From NCBI GenBank assembly GCA_019638285.1, contig JAHBUB010000005.1:62001-126000 (forward strand): 64,000 nt of DNA. Direction: 5' to 3'. Shown here piece after piece: positions 15,850-25,842 of this stretch. Positions within the stretch are counted from its first letter, which is position 1. Each line of letters starts with the position of its first letter. Under the pieces are notes generated by a model. It did not search any database and was not told where the DNA came from. It worked only from the letters and a program-made list of their open reading frames with translations. The translations under genes were made by a program, and so were the position numbers. The DNA comes from Cyclobacteriaceae bacterium. Its GTDB lineage: Bacteria; Bacteroidota; Bacteroidia; Cytophagales; Cyclobacteriaceae.

Positions 15850-18570
15850 GTGAGGAAACATTTTTTTTTCATTTTTTCGATTCTTTCGTTTCTTTCTATT
15901 TCAGGTTTTGCCCAGGTGGAGAATCCGATTCAAGCCCCTACGCTGAATTTATCTGTTCCTTTGGATACCCTGCCAGCGGATTCTCTAAGATTATTAAACA
16001 AAAACAATACCTTAAATAATAAAGCAGATACCCTTCTTGCAAAGCAAGATACACTCAAAAACCTGCCTCCTAAGGGTGATATTGAAACCACTATTTTTTA
16101 TTCTGCAAGGGATTCGATCAATTCTAGCCTGGAGAGCAAAATCATTAAGTTATACGGTAACGCCAAAATTACTTATGGAGAAATACAATTAGAGGCAGAT
16201 GAAGTCATTATTGACTATGAAAACTCCACCATCACCGCCAGAGGGCAGCTTGATTCATTAGGGCATCGTGTAGGGTATCCGGTATTTAAAAATGGGAATG
16301 AGGTATATGAAACACGTGACATCGTATACAATTTCAAGTCTAAGAGAGCTAAGATATCTGAGGTAGTTACACAACAAGGAGAAGGTATCGTTCATGGGGA
16401 TGTTGTATTCAAGAACGAAAAGAATGAATTGTTCACCATCGGTAATGCATACACCACCTGCAATCTTGCACACCCTCATTTTAGAATAGTATCGCATAAG
16501 GCAAAAGCCATTCCCAACGATAAAATCGTCACAGGTCCATTTTATATGGAGCTAAATGATGTTCCGCTCCCCCTAGGTTTCGCCTTTGGCATGTTTCCGG
16601 CACAACGAAAAAGCGCTTCCGGAATTATCGTTCCTTCCTATGGAGAAGAGGTAAGAAGGGGGTTCTTCTTAAGAAATGGGGGGTATTATTTTGATATCAG
16701 TGACTATTTGAAGGTAGCACTCAGTGGCGACCTCTATAGCAAAGGTTCCTCTGCAATGTATATCAATTCCATGTATAGAAAGCGATATGCCTATAATGGC
16801 AGTCTGAACTTTAGCATGACCAATAATAGGCTTACGCAAAAAATTGAGGACAATCAAAAAATACGGGATTTCCGAATTACGTGGAGCCATTCCCCCCAAT
16901 CAAAAGGAACAGGACGTTTCTCTGCCTCTGTCAATGCTGCCACCTCAAGTTTTACCAATAATAACTTGTTGGGCATTAACACCAACCCAAACGCTACGAG
17001 TATTGACAACTCTTCCAGAAAACTAAGTTCAAACGTTTCATATTCTAAGACATTTCGCGGAACACCCTTTTCAATGGGCATAAATATGAGGCACAATCAA
17101 GACCTTGTTACCAAAAGGGTTGACTTGCCATTACCGGACGTAAGTTTCAATGTCAACAACATTTACCCTTTTAAAAAATCAAATAAAGAGGCCTTAGAGA
17201 ATCTTGTTTTCAAATACACAGCAAAAGGCACTAATCAAATTACCAATAGTCTCGGACCCATTGGAGATGTTAAGGACAGCATTATTCCATTCAACTTTGA
17301 CAATCTCTCCACCTTTTTGAATAACTCCCGAAAAGCCATTCGTCATGATATCCCGATAAGCACTTCAATAAAAGCGTTAAAACACTTTACACTTTCTCCA
17401 CAGATTAGCTACAATGAAATATGGTATTTTGAAAAACTAACCTGGGGCCTTGATGAAGCTGGAGAGAAAGCAATCGTATTGGATACCATTAAACAATTCA
17501 ACAGGATCTCCAATTACTCCACAAGCATTTCCCTAAATACTCGAATCTATGGAATGTACATTTCTAAAAATCCAAATAGAAGAATAAAGGCCATACGACA
17601 TGTGGTCAATCCCAGCATCTCCTACAGTTTTCAACCGGACTTTACAGATCCCAAGTTTGGATACTTCCAAACCTTTACAACTACAAATGGAGCTATTATT
17701 CAAAAATCCAGACATGAAGGCGCCCAATTTATTTACGGAAGTTCAGCACAAAATCGTCAAAGCGCCATGAGTCTGGGTATTGGCAACAATCTTGAAATGA
17801 AGGTGAAGAATCCCGGAGATTCTGTAGCCAGAAAAATTTCGCTGTTAAATAACCTTTCCATATCAACGAGCTACAATTTTGCGGCAGACTCCTTTAAACT
17901 CTCTCCCATTTCTTTGAGTGCCAATACCAATGTACTGAATGATAAAATTAATATTAATGTGAGTGCCAGTCTGGATCCATACAAATACCGGATCGATAGC
18001 ATTGGAGGCTCTGAAAAAAATGCGGGTCAGGTTTACGAAACCAAAATCAGCAAATTTACATGGGTTGATGGCTTTAACCCCGGCCAGATTACAAGCCTAA
18101 GCCTATCCTTTGGTACTAATCTCTCGCCAAAGGGAAAAGAAAAAGATGCAGACACCAGAACTAAAATTTCTCAATCCAATATTTCACAAAGTGACAAGGA
18201 ATTTCTACTTCAAAATCCAAATAGCTACATCGATTTTAGTATTCCCTGGAATTTGCGGGTTAATTATAACTTAAACTATAACAAAAGAGGAAGACAGCAG
18301 TCCTCGGTTACTCAAGCAGTTCAGTTCAATGGCGACTTGTCTTTGACGGAAAAATGGAAGGTCACCTTCAATTCAGGTTATGATCTAAAAGGCAAAGAGT
18401 TTACTCAAACATCTATCAACATTAACCGAGACCTTCATTGCTGGCAGGTAAGCCTGGGATGGACGCCATTTGGAACCTTCCAGTCGTATAATTTTTCTAT
18501 AGGAGTAAAGTCAGGAATGCTCAGAGACTTGAAACTGGACCGCACACGTTCCTTCTTTGACAATCGATAA
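15850..18570 (+). CDS. lptD: LptD-like LPS assembly outer-membrane protein (Bacteroidota type)
   Basis: A 906-residue protein placing lipopolysaccharide in the outer leaflet. The signal peptide starts at GTG 15850 and ends near SISGFAQV. Residues about 75-215 form the OstA-like periplasmic region (IKLYGNAKITYGEIQLEADE, KNELFTIGNAYTTCNLAHPH). After GVPLPLGFAFG-type sequence (here DVPLPLGFAFGMFP) the remainder is a C-terminal beta barrel of alternating polar and aromatic residues, ending SFFDNR. An ATG at 15766 is in frame but adds a hydrophilic leader that would bury the signal peptide. The gene is divergent from the amidase and its TAA touches the lysS stop. Confidence 0.9.
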   Translation: MRKHFFFIFSILSFLSISGFAQVENPIQAPTLNLSVPLDTLPADSLRLLNKNNTLNNKADTLLAKQDTLKNLPPKGDIETTIFYSARDSINSSLESKIIKLYGNAKITYGEIQLEADEVIIDYENSTITARGQLDSLGHRVGYPVFKNGNEVYETRDIVYNFKSKRAKISEVVTQQGEGIVHGDVVFKNEKNELFTIGNAYTTCNLAHPHFRIVSHKAKAIPNDKIVTGPFYMELNDVPLPLGFAFGMFPAQRKSASGIIVPSYGEEVRRGFFLRNGGYYFDISDYLKVALSGDLYSKGSSAMYINSMYRKRYAYNGSLNFSMTNNRLTQKIEDNQKIRDFRITWSHSPQSKGTGRFSASVNAATSSFTNNNLLGINTNPNATSIDNSSRKLSSNVSYSKTFRGTPFSMGINMRHNQDLVTKRVDLPLPDVSFNVNNIYPFKKSNKEALENLVFKYTAKGTNQITNSLGPIGDVKDSIIPFNFDNLSTFLNNSRKAIRHDIPISTSIKALKHFTLSPQISYNEIWYFEKLTWGLDEAGEKAIVLDTIKQFNRISNYSTSISLNTRIYGMYISKNPNRRIKAIRHVVNPSISYSFQPDFTDPKFGYFQTFTTTNGAIIQKSRHEGAQFIYGSSAQNRQSAMSLGIGNNLEMKVKNPGDSVARKISLLNNLSISTSYNFAADSFKLSPISLSANTNVLNDKININVSASLDPYKYRIDSIGGSEKNAGQVYETKISKFTWVDGFNPGQITSLSLSFGTNLSPKGKEKDADTRTKISQSNISQSDKEFLLQNPNSYIDFSIPWNLRVNYNLNYNKRGRQQSSVTQAVQFNGDLSLTEKWKVTFNSGYDLKGKEFTQTSININRDLHCWQVSLGWTPFGTFQSYNFSIGVKSGMLRDLKLDRTRSFFDNR

Positions 18571-20301
18571 CTAAAGTTTAGTCAGCCAACCCTCCACCTC
18601 TTCCAGTGTTGGGTTTTCTACTTCCTCCAGTTTCATTTTCTTTCGCATGCCACATATGTCATTAAATAGCTTAGTCGCTTTCTGTTCCTTCAATTTTGCT
18701 TTGGTAAGCAAAAGTTTTTGAAAAATAGGGAGTAATTCTTTTCTGATACCAAGATCACTCAACTCCATTTCAATGTTAACTGTCCGCTTCTCCGCCTTCA
18801 TTTGTGGAAAGAAAATCACATCTTGTATAGAGGGGGAGTTGGTCATAATCATGGTCAGTCTGTCAATACCAATACCGAGACCAGCCGTTGGAGGCATTCC
18901 AAATTCCAGTGCGCGCAAATAATCTTCGTCCAGGGTCATCGCCTCCTCATCTCCTCTTTTTCCCAATTCCAACTGCTCCTCGAAGCGCGCGCGCTGATCC
19001 AATGGGTCATTTAATTCTGAAAAAGCATTACAAATTTCTTTTCTGTTGCATATGGCTTCAAAACGCTCCACAAGCCCTGGCTTCGATCTGTGCTTTTTGG
19101 CCAATGGTGACATCTCTACTGGATAATCTGTAATGTAGGTAGGTTGGATTAAGTTAGGCTCACATTTTTCGCCAAAAATCTCATCAATCAATTTACCCTT
19201 TCCCATACTCTCGTCCACTTTTACATTTAGTTGCTTACACGTGCTTCTAAGTTCAGCCTCATTCATCTCTGAAATATCAATACCTGTAAAATGTTCGATG
19301 GCCTCATACATTGTAAATCGCTTCCAGGGGCGTTGGAAATCAATTATATTATCTCCCACAAGAACTTTGGTGGTTCCATGCAGGTCGATTGCCACTTTTT
19401 CAATCATCTCCTCCACCAGGTCCATCATCCAATTGTAATCTTTGTATGCCACATATAATTCTACCTGAGTAAATTCAGGATTGTGAAAACGAGACATCCC
19501 TTCATTACGAAAATCCTTACTGAATTCATAGACTCCTTCCAGTCCACCAACGATCAATCTTTTTAAATAAAGTTCATTGGCAATCCGCAGGTACAAAGTC
19601 ATGTCCAGCGTGTTGTGATGAGTTTTAAAAGGGCGTGCTGCTGCGCCACCATACAGTGGCTGTAGGATGGGTGTTTCTACTTCTAGATAACCTTTGTCAT
19701 TAAGGTATTCGCGCATAGAATTAACTAATTGGGTGCGTTTAATAAATGCATCCTTTACATGCGGGTTCACCACTAAGTCGACATAACGCATACGATACCG
19801 CTGTTCAGGATCAGTAAACGCATCATGAAGCGTCACCTTGCCACTCTCATCTACCGTCTCTTTTACGATGGGCAGGGGACGAAGTGACTTTGATAAAATC
19901 TTGAAACTACTTACGTGAATAGAGGTTTCACCTGTTTTTGTAGTGAATACATGACCCTGCACACCAATGATGTCACCAATATCAAGTAGTTTTTTAAAAA
20001 CGGTATTGTATAGGGTCTTATCCTCATCGGGACAAATGTCATCCCTTCTTATATAAATCTGAATTCTTCCTGTAGCATCCTGTAATTCGGCAAAAGAAGC
20101 ATTACCCATAATACGCCTGGACATAATCCGGCCTGCAATTGACACATTCTTGTATTCAATCTTTTGTTTTGGATAGTTTTCAAGGATATCCTTTGCAGAA
20201 GCATTTACGTGAAACAAATCTGCGGGATAAGGATTGATACCTAGCTTGATGAGGTCCTCCAGCGCTTGCCTTCTTATTATTTCTTGTTCACTTAATTGCA
20301 T
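18571..20301 (-). CDS. lysS: Lysine--tRNA ligase, class II
   Basis: A 576-residue cytoplasmic synthetase. The OB-fold anticodon-binding domain spans about 50-160 ([20 protein letters not shown]). Class II motif 2 is [18 protein letters not shown] and motif 3 is [14 protein letters not shown]. Beyond residue about 505 there is a 65-residue lysine- and glutamate-rich extension ([20 protein letters not shown]), making the protein longer than the usual 500-residue LysRS; this tail is known in Bacteroidota. Its stop touches that of lptD (TAACTA). Confidence 0.97.
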   Translation of the reverse strand: MQLSEQEIIRRQALEDLIKLGINPYPADLFHVNASAKDILENYPKQKIEYKNVSIAGRIMSRRIMGNASFAELQDATGRIQIYIRRDDICPDEDKTLYNTVFKKLLDIGDIIGVQGHVFTTKTGETSIHVSSFKILSKSLRPLPIVKETVDESGKVTLHDAFTDPEQRYRMRYVDLVVNPHVKDAFIKRTQLVNSMREYLNDKGYLEVETPILQPLYGGAAARPFKTHHNTLDMTLYLRIANELYLKRLIVGGLEGVYEFSKDFRNEGMSRFHNPEFTQVELYVAYKDYNWMMDLVEEMIEKVAIDLHGTTKVLVGDNIIDFQRPWKRFTMYEAIEHFTGIDISEMNEAELRSTCKQLNVKVDESMGKGKLIDEIFGEKCEPNLIQPTYITDYPVEMSPLAKKHRSKPGLVERFEAICNRKEICNAFSELNDPLDQRARFEEQLELGKRGDEEAMTLDEDYLRALEFGMPPTAGLGIGIDRLTMIMTNSPSIQDVIFFPQMKAEKRTVNIEMELSDLGIRKELLPIFQKLLLTKAKLKEQKATKLFNDICGMRKKMKLEEVENPTLEEVEGWLTKL

Positions 20302-20555
20302 GGATTGCGGCTATTTATTTTGTAATGATAAAAGCTGCCACAAAAACACCGAGTCACAATGAATTCCTCTTAAAGAAAGAAAACATGAATTCTTAATGCA
20401 CCGCTGTCTTTATGACAAAAACTTTATAAAAGTGCGCAAAAATAATGATTTAGGCGTAGAGCCCCCAGCACTGCTAATCTTTAACCCAAATTAGACTACT
20501 CCGCTTTCGAACAGCGTGGACAAACTACCCATCCAATTTTAGCTCTCTTAAGTTC

Positions 20556-21737
20556 TTAAGCAGATTTTCTTCTTGACAGCTCCTTTCTGACCATTCTCAA
20601 TTCATTACTGCTTTGACCAGCAACAGAAGTGTTTTCTTCTGCTCTACGAAGCAAATAAGGAATAACGGCCTCGACAGGGCCATAAGGAAGGTATTTCACT
20701 ACATTGTAGCCTTCGTGGGCCAGGTTAAAGCTAATAGAGTCGCTCATGCCAAAAAGCTGACCAAACCAAATACGGCTGTCATTGTTTTTCATGCCGTGCT
20801 TATCCATTAATACGGTAAGATAATGGTTACTAATTTCGTTATGTGAGCCACACATAAGGGAAACCCGCTGCTTGTTGTCAACGCAAAATGCAAGAGCACT
20901 ATTAAAGCTATCATCCGTAGCCTGCTTTGTGGGCTGTATCGGATCTGCATAGCCCTTTTTCTTAGCCCGCTCTCTTTCTTTTTCGATATAAGCGCCTCGT
21001 ACCATTTTCACACCCAGAAAATAATTGTGTGTAACTGCCTCATGATGTGCATTGCGCAAATTCGTAAGCATATCCGCCCTGTACATTTGATAAGTATTGA
21101 ATACAATGGCCGAGTTCGTGTTGTACTTTTTCATCATCTCATAGGCCAATTGATCAATGGGATCTTGAATCCAAGTCTCCTCCGAATCAATCAATACTTT
21201 GATTTGGTATTCGTGAGCTTTTTTGCAAATCTTATCCACCCTACTTCTCACCCGTTCAAAAGCCGCATGTTCCTCAGAAGTGAGTGTTTTTTTTGAGTTA
21301 ATTTTTTCTAGTAAGGCAGAATTCGCAATACCTGTCATCTTAAATACACCAAAAGGGATGGCATCGTTACCTTTTGCTGCGTCAAAGGTTCGTAGTATCT
21401 CCTCGGCAGTTTTGTCTAATCCTTCTTCTGTTTTTGCCCCTTCTACAGAATAGTCCAAAATAGCACGCACCCCACGATCGCTTAGCTTTTTTATTATTGG
21501 CATACATTGATCAATATTTTCTCCACCGCAGAAATGGTCGAATACAGTAGATCGAATAAGGCCCTTGATAGGAAGGTGAAGGAATAGTCCCAATCTAACC
21601 GCCCCAGTTCCAAGAGCAGATGTTATTGGGTTATTCACCAAAGTGAAAATAAAATTAGCCTTCTTCAGTTCTGCATCACTTTTATAAGAAAATGCAGTTG
21701 CGGTATCTTCAAACTGAACCTTTGTCTCAACTTCCAT
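20556..21737 (-). CDS. Proline dehydrogenase
   Basis: A 393-residue FAD enzyme oxidising proline to pyrroline-5-carboxylate. The PRODH barrel is recognisable from RGVRAILDYSVEGA, KVLIDSEETWIQD, VKMVRGAYIEKERE, VSLMCGSHN and the end motif NVVKYLPYGPVEAVIPYLLRR. It is a monofunctional enzyme, without the aldehyde dehydrogenase half of PutA, and no P5C dehydrogenase gene is nearby. Residues FKM and RR near the C-terminus contribute to substrate binding in the family. The gene is divergent from the DAHP synthase gene. Confidence 0.94.
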   Translation of the reverse strand: MEVETKVQFEDTATAFSYKSDAELKKANFIFTLVNNPITSALGTGAVRLGLFLHLPIKGLIRSTVFDHFCGGENIDQCMPIIKKLSDRGVRAILDYSVEGAKTEEGLDKTAEEILRTFDAAKGNDAIPFGVFKMTGIANSALLEKINSKKTLTSEEHAAFERVRSRVDKICKKAHEYQIKVLIDSEETWIQDPIDQLAYEMMKKYNTNSAIVFNTYQMYRADMLTNLRNAHHEAVTHNYFLGVKMVRGAYIEKERERAKKKGYADPIQPTKQATDDSFNSALAFCVDNKQRVSLMCGSHNEISNHYLTVLMDKHGMKNNDSRIWFGQLFGMSDSISFNLAHEGYNVVKYLPYGPVEAVIPYLLRRAEENTSVAGQSSNELRMVRKELSRRKSA

Positions 21738-21756
21738 AATTGCTTTTTTATTGGCC

Positions 21757-21764
21757 CAAATATA
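21757..21764 (-). promoter_or_regulatory. Candidate -7 element (TATATTTG) for proline dehydrogenase
   Basis: TATATTTG on the minus strand matches TAnnTTTG fully and lies 19 bases before the ATG, giving a short leader. The expected TTTG box 19 bases upstream is not present, so the promoter call is tentative. Confidence 0.4.
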
Positions 21765-21853
21765 ACAGTGATTGCAATTCTTCTGACCTATTTTTACACC
21801 AACAGTAAATTATTGAGTTATTTTGTTTGAATTTATAGAGTGCATGGCAAAAT

Positions 21854-22948
21854 ATGATCTTTGACGACTGGCGCAGCTGGACCTATAGTAAAAATAACGC
21901 ACTGCTAATAGCCGGGCCTTGTAGTGCTGAAAGCCCCAGTCAATTGGCGCTTGTAAACACGCATTTAAGCCAGATGGGAATCGGTATCATGAGAGCTGGC
22001 GTTTGGAAACCACGAACCAGACCCAATTCCTTTGAAGGCAAAGGAACTGAGGCGCTAAAGTGGCTTCAGGAGTTAAAGCAACAGACTCCAATCAAAATTG
22101 CTACAGAAGTGGCTACTCCGCAACATGTTGAAGCAACACTTAAATATGGTATTGATGTATTGTGGCTAGGTGCACGCACTACCGTAAACCCTTTTCAAGT
22201 GCAGGAAATAGCCAATGCGCTTCAAGGTGTTGACTTGCCCATTTTAATCAAGAACCCCATTAATCCCGAGTTGGCACTTTGGCAAGGTGCCATTGAGCGA
22301 ATTTATAACTCAGGGAATAAGAAAGTTGCTGCAATTCACCGAGGGTTCTCCACCTACCAAAAATCTAAATATAGAAATACCCCTAGTTGGCAAATCGCCA
22401 TTGAGCTAAAATCAAATTTTCCTACGCTTCCACTCATTTGCGACCCCAGCCACATAGCTGGTAAAAGGCAAATGATTTTTGAGGTAAGCCAAAAGGCGCT
22501 GGATCTAGGTTATGATGGATTGATGATTGAAGCCCATCCTGATCCTGAAAAGGCATTAAGTGATGCCGATCAACAAGTAAGTTTGGATGACTTGAGTAAA
22601 ATAATCAGTCAGCTTCGGTTTGCCGATAAGCACTCAAAAGACGCAGTGTTTATTAGCCACCTTGAGCAACTAAGGGAAAAGATTGATCACATTGATCAGG
22701 AGCTTGTAGAGATTCTATCTCTGCGAAAGCAGCTAATTGAAAAGATAGGAGAGTACAAGAAGGAAAATAATGTGACCATATTTCAATTAGAACGTTGGAA
22801 TGAAATTCTCCATTCCAGAACTGTGTGGGGCAACGGTAGAAACCTGGACACGGAATTTATCCAGAAGATTTATAAAACTATCCATGATGAGTCCATTCGG
22901 ATTCAAACGGAGATGATGAGCAAGGAAACTGAAAAGAAGAAAGAATAG
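21854..22948 (+). CDS. Bifunctional 3-deoxy-7-phosphoheptulonate synthase / chorismate mutase
   Basis: A 364-residue fusion. Residues 1-260 are a KDO8P-synthase-like DAHP synthase (GPCSAES at 21-27, GVWKPRTRPNSFEG, LWLGARTTVNPF, and CDPSHIAGKRQM), which condenses PEP with erythrose 4-phosphate. Residues about 265-350 are an AroQ-type chorismate mutase (LREKIDHIDQELVEILSLRK, IFQLERWNEIL). In related enzymes the mutase domain also mediates feedback control by prephenate. The stop TAG overlaps the GTG of aroB by one base, so translation is coupled. Confidence 0.96.
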   Translation: MIFDDWRSWTYSKNNALLIAGPCSAESPSQLALVNTHLSQMGIGIMRAGVWKPRTRPNSFEGKGTEALKWLQELKQQTPIKIATEVATPQHVEATLKYGIDVLWLGARTTVNPFQVQEIANALQGVDLPILIKNPINPELALWQGAIERIYNSGNKKVAAIHRGFSTYQKSKYRNTPSWQIAIELKSNFPTLPLICDPSHIAGKRQMIFEVSQKALDLGYDGLMIEAHPDPEKALSDADQQVSLDDLSKIISQLRFADKHSKDAVFISHLEQLREKIDHIDQELVEILSLRKQLIEKIGEYKKENNVTIFQLERWNEILHSRTVWGNGRNLDTEFIQKIYKTIHDESIRIQTEMMSKETEKKKE

Positions 22949-23976
22949 TGCAAAACGTAATAATAAAAAAACAAATCGGACAATCGCTGAAAGACTTACT
23001 CGGCCAAAAAAGTTATAGTAAGATTGGTATATTAGTGGACACCAATACTGAAAACCTGTGTCTGCCCATTATCAAAAATGTAATTCCAAATTTCGAAACC
23101 CTGAGGGTAGAAGCAGGAGAAAAATTCAAAATATTGGAGACCTGCCAAAGGATTTGGGAACAGCTAACCCACATGGGCTTTGATCGGCACTCCATTTTAA
23201 TTGTGTTGGGAGGTGGGGTGCTTGGGGATATGGGTGGTTTTTGTGCCTCCACTTTTAAAAGAGGCATCGATTTTATTTTAATCCCCACAACACTCCTCTC
23301 TCAGGTCGATGCCAGCGTGGGCGGAAAACTAGGTATCGACTTTATGGGTTTCAAAAATCATATCGGTTTGTTTAGGGAACCCACCTCTACACTCATTTCC
23401 TCTGATTTCCTATCTACCCTCCCTGTAAGAGAATTGAGATCTGGCTTCGCGGAGGTGATTAAGCATACACTGATTTCCGATGTAGCAAAGTGGAATAGTA
23501 TACGCAAAAATGGGTTGGATGAACAAAATTGGAATGACTTGATCAATTTTTCTGTTCAATTCAAGTCACGAGTGGCAGAGACAGACCCATTTGAAAAAGG
23601 CATTCGAAAGATTTTGAATTTTGGCCATACCATTGGCCATGCCGTTGAAAGTGGCTGTCTCAATACAGAAACACCTTTGTTTCACGGAGAGGCAATAGCG
23701 ATAGGTATGATCACTGAATCGCATATCTCCTTTCAAAAGGGCATGCTTAAAGAGTCCAACCTGAAAGAGATCGCAAATTATATTATTGATGTGTTTGGGA
23801 AGGAAAAGGATCTGTTAAAAACCGATTCCATAATGAAATGGGTAGTTCAGGACAAAAAAAACAAAGGCAATGTAACCTTGATGGCACTACTTGAAGGAGC
23901 AGGCCATGCGGTGTGGGATGTGCAGGTTAACGAAAATGAAATTCGTAATTCATTAGATTACTATCGCTCGCTCTAA
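22948..23976 (+). CDS. aroB: 3-dehydroquinate synthase
   Basis: A 342-residue NAD- and zinc-dependent enzyme for the second shikimate step. Motifs: VLGGGVLGDMGGFCASTF (NAD-binding), IPTTLLSQVDASVGGK, FKNHIGLFREP, and the zinc ligands in RSGFAEVIKH, FGHTIGHAVE and FHGEAIAIGM. The start is GTG within TAGTG, overlapping the upstream stop by one base. Its own stop lies in CTAA (23973-23976), shared with the convergent YtxH-like gene. Confidence 0.96.
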   Translation: MQNVIIKKQIGQSLKDLLGQKSYSKIGILVDTNTENLCLPIIKNVIPNFETLRVEAGEKFKILETCQRIWEQLTHMGFDRHSILIVLGGGVLGDMGGFCASTFKRGIDFILIPTTLLSQVDASVGGKLGIDFMGFKNHIGLFREPTSTLISSDFLSTLPVRELRSGFAEVIKHTLISDVAKWNSIRKNGLDEQNWNDLINFSVQFKSRVAETDPFEKGIRKILNFGHTIGHAVESGCLNTETPLFHGEAIAIGMITESHISFQKGMLKESNLKEIANYIIDVFGKEKDLLKTDSIMKWVVQDKKNKGNVTLMALLEGAGHAVWDVQVNENEIRNSLDYYRSL

Positions 23977-24164
23977 ATATAGTGAGCCTCGTTTTCATCA
24001 TTAGAATCAATCTCCTTCCTTAACGCTTGCTTCAGGTCCTCCGACTTCTTTACCAAATAATCTTTCGCTTTCTGGCCACGAGAACCTGATAGCAACCAAG
24101 CGGTAAAAAGTGCGGCACCTCCTGCTAACCCTAATCCAATTGCAAATCTTTTAGATGTACCCAT
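23973..24164 (-). CDS. Small YtxH-like single-pass membrane protein
   Basis: A 63-residue protein: a hydrophobic helix at about 6-25 (FAIGLGLAGGAALFTAWLLS) then a charged helix (KDYLVKKSEDLKQALRKEID) and an acidic end. This layout matches YtxH/general stress small proteins. A GTG at 24179 is in frame, but ATG at 24164 is preferred. It lies between two shikimate genes on the opposite strand. Function unknown. Confidence 0.65.
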   Translation of the reverse strand: MGTSKRFAIGLGLAGGAALFTAWLLSGSRGQKAKDYLVKKSEDLKQALRKEIDSNDENEAHYI

Positions 24165-24251
24165 GCTGTTATAAACCACAAATCAAATTAAAATGTTTCA
24201 TGTCTACTTAAAAAAGGCTCACTAATATTTATTTATTTATATTAAGCTCCT

Positions 24252-25472
24252 ATGTCAACCCTGTTTCTAAAACATACCTCCCAGATTGGGGGAAAAATCT
24301 ACAAGTTGCCGGCTTCCAAAAGCATCAGTAACCGGGCCCTGATTTTAGATGCCCTTTCGGGCAATCAATCGACCGTGAGCAACTTGGCTACGGCCAGGGA
24401 TACTCAACTCATGAAAAGCCTCTTAGCCAGCTCCGAAAAAGCCATCGATGCCCAGGATGCGGGTACTACCATGCGCTTTCTTACAGCCTATTATGCCACT
24501 TCTGGTCAGAATAAAGTACTGACCGGAACGCCAAGAATGAAGGAGAGGCCAATAGGACTTCTGGTAAATGCTTTAATAGAAATTGGAGCTCGCATCGAAT
24601 ACCTGGAAATGGAAGGTTTTCCCCCACATGAGGTTAAGGGTTTCGGGCCTCAGAAAACAGCCGAGATTTCTTTACCCGGAAATGTCAGCAGTCAGTACAT
24701 ATCAGCCCTGATGATGGTTGCTCCCGTCTTACCACAAGGACTTACCATTCACCTAGAGGGAAAAATAGTTAGTTGGCCCTACATAAAAATGACGGCCGCC
24801 TTAATGGAAAGTTTTGGTGCACCGTTTTCAATCAATAAGGAACAGGTAGTAATACCTCCCTCCCAATACCAACCCACACACATCACTGTAGAGCCGGACT
24901 GGTCTGCGCTAAGTTATTGGTATGCCTTCGTGGCTTTAGCAGAAAGCGCTGAAATCACACTGTGCAATGTTCTATCTCAATCCGTTCAGGGCGATCGGAT
25001 CATCGTAGAAATCATGGAACAGCTTGGGGTGAATACACGATTCGAAAACAGCAACGCAATTCTGAGTAAAACCAAGATAGTTAATAATCACCTAAAATGG
25101 GATTTTACTGATTGCCCCGACTTAGCCCAAACCATTTTTCCTGTCTGCGCCATGAAAGGTGTACGAGGTACTTTCAGTGGTTTGGAGAGTTTATACATTA
25201 AAGAAACAGATCGTATAGCGGCTTTACAAAATGAATTGCAAAAAGTGGATGCCCGGTTGGAGGAGACATCAAATGGAATTTTCAGCCTCTTACCAGGTAA
25301 AATTCCCACCAAGAAAATCAAAATCAATACGTACCACGATCACCGAATGGCGATGGGCTTTGCACCTTGGGCAACTTTAATGGATATTGAGATTGAGACC
25401 CCCGAAGTGGTCAACAAATCCTACCCAGAGTTTTGGAAGGATTTGAGGCAGGTGGGGTTCGATATTACTTAA
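24252..25472 (+). CDS. aroA: 3-phosphoshikimate 1-carboxyvinyltransferase (EPSP synthase)
   Basis: A 406-residue enzyme joining PEP to shikimate 3-phosphate. N-terminal LPASKSISNRALILDAL, with Lys and Arg for substrate binding, is followed by DAGTTMRFLTAYYA, then PLxRPMxxL-like TGTPRMKERPIG, and the C-terminal TDRIAALQNEL and HDHRMAMGFAPW. It is somewhat shorter than the usual 425 residues, as is common in Bacteroidota. Its TAA shares TTAA with the convergent gene's stop. Confidence 0.95.
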   Translation: MSTLFLKHTSQIGGKIYKLPASKSISNRALILDALSGNQSTVSNLATARDTQLMKSLLASSEKAIDAQDAGTTMRFLTAYYATSGQNKVLTGTPRMKERPIGLLVNALIEIGARIEYLEMEGFPPHEVKGFGPQKTAEISLPGNVSSQYISALMMVAPVLPQGLTIHLEGKIVSWPYIKMTAALMESFGAPFSINKEQVVIPPSQYQPTHITVEPDWSALSYWYAFVALAESAEITLCNVLSQSVQGDRIIVEIMEQLGVNTRFENSNAILSKTKIVNNHLKWDFTDCPDLAQTIFPVCAMKGVRGTFSGLESLYIKETDRIAALQNELQKVDARLEETSNGIFSLLPGKIPTKKIKINTYHDHRMAMGFAPWATLMDIEIETPEVVNKSYPEFWKDLRQVGFDIT

Positions 25473-25798
25473 TCAAGACCTAAAGGGAGTACGAGATCGT
25501 AACTTCCGATTTTTTCCTCACTTTCATAAAGATTTTTGAATTTGTAACTGAGAAAATCGTAGGCGTCACGCTTCGACTCTATAAAACTTTCATATGCTTG
25601 CTGACTAAACCACCTGTCAACGAGCAGGTAGGTATTTGGTTCGGACGTGCTTTTATACAAGAATGAACCCTGATATTCTCCAGACTCGTTAAACAATTTT
25701 GACCATGAACCCTCCTGCCCATATTCATATCGGAATAATTCATTCTTTTCGGACTTTACCTTGTATTTCCAAATAATTGAATAATTAGACTTTGACAT
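25469..25798 (-). CDS. Antibiotic biosynthesis monooxygenase (ABM)-like dimeric ferredoxin-fold protein
   Basis: A 109-residue cytoplasmic protein. The sequence IIWKYKVKSEKNELFRYEYG, followed by LYKSTSEPNTYLLVDRWFSQ and AYESFIESKRDAY, follows the ABM/dabb pattern of a small alpha-beta domain. An in-frame TTG at 25810 is less likely than ATG at 25798. Substrate unknown; proteins of this fold include quinol monooxygenases and non-enzymatic stress proteins. It is downstream of the PBP gene with 44 bases between. Confidence 0.75.
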   Translation of the reverse strand: MSKSNYSIIWKYKVKSEKNELFRYEYGQEGSWSKLFNESGEYQGSFLYKSTSEPNTYLLVDRWFSQQAYESFIESKRDAYDFLSYKFKNLYESEEKIGSYDLVLPLGLD

Positions 25799-25842
25799 AT
25801 CATTTTTCAAAACATAAATATTCTACTCTTTAGAAAGTGCAA

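Noticed and set aside
20302-20555. 254-base gap between lysS and proline dehydrogenase as a possible tRNA or sRNA site
   Set aside because: No cloverleaf, T-loop consensus or convincing hairpin is visible.
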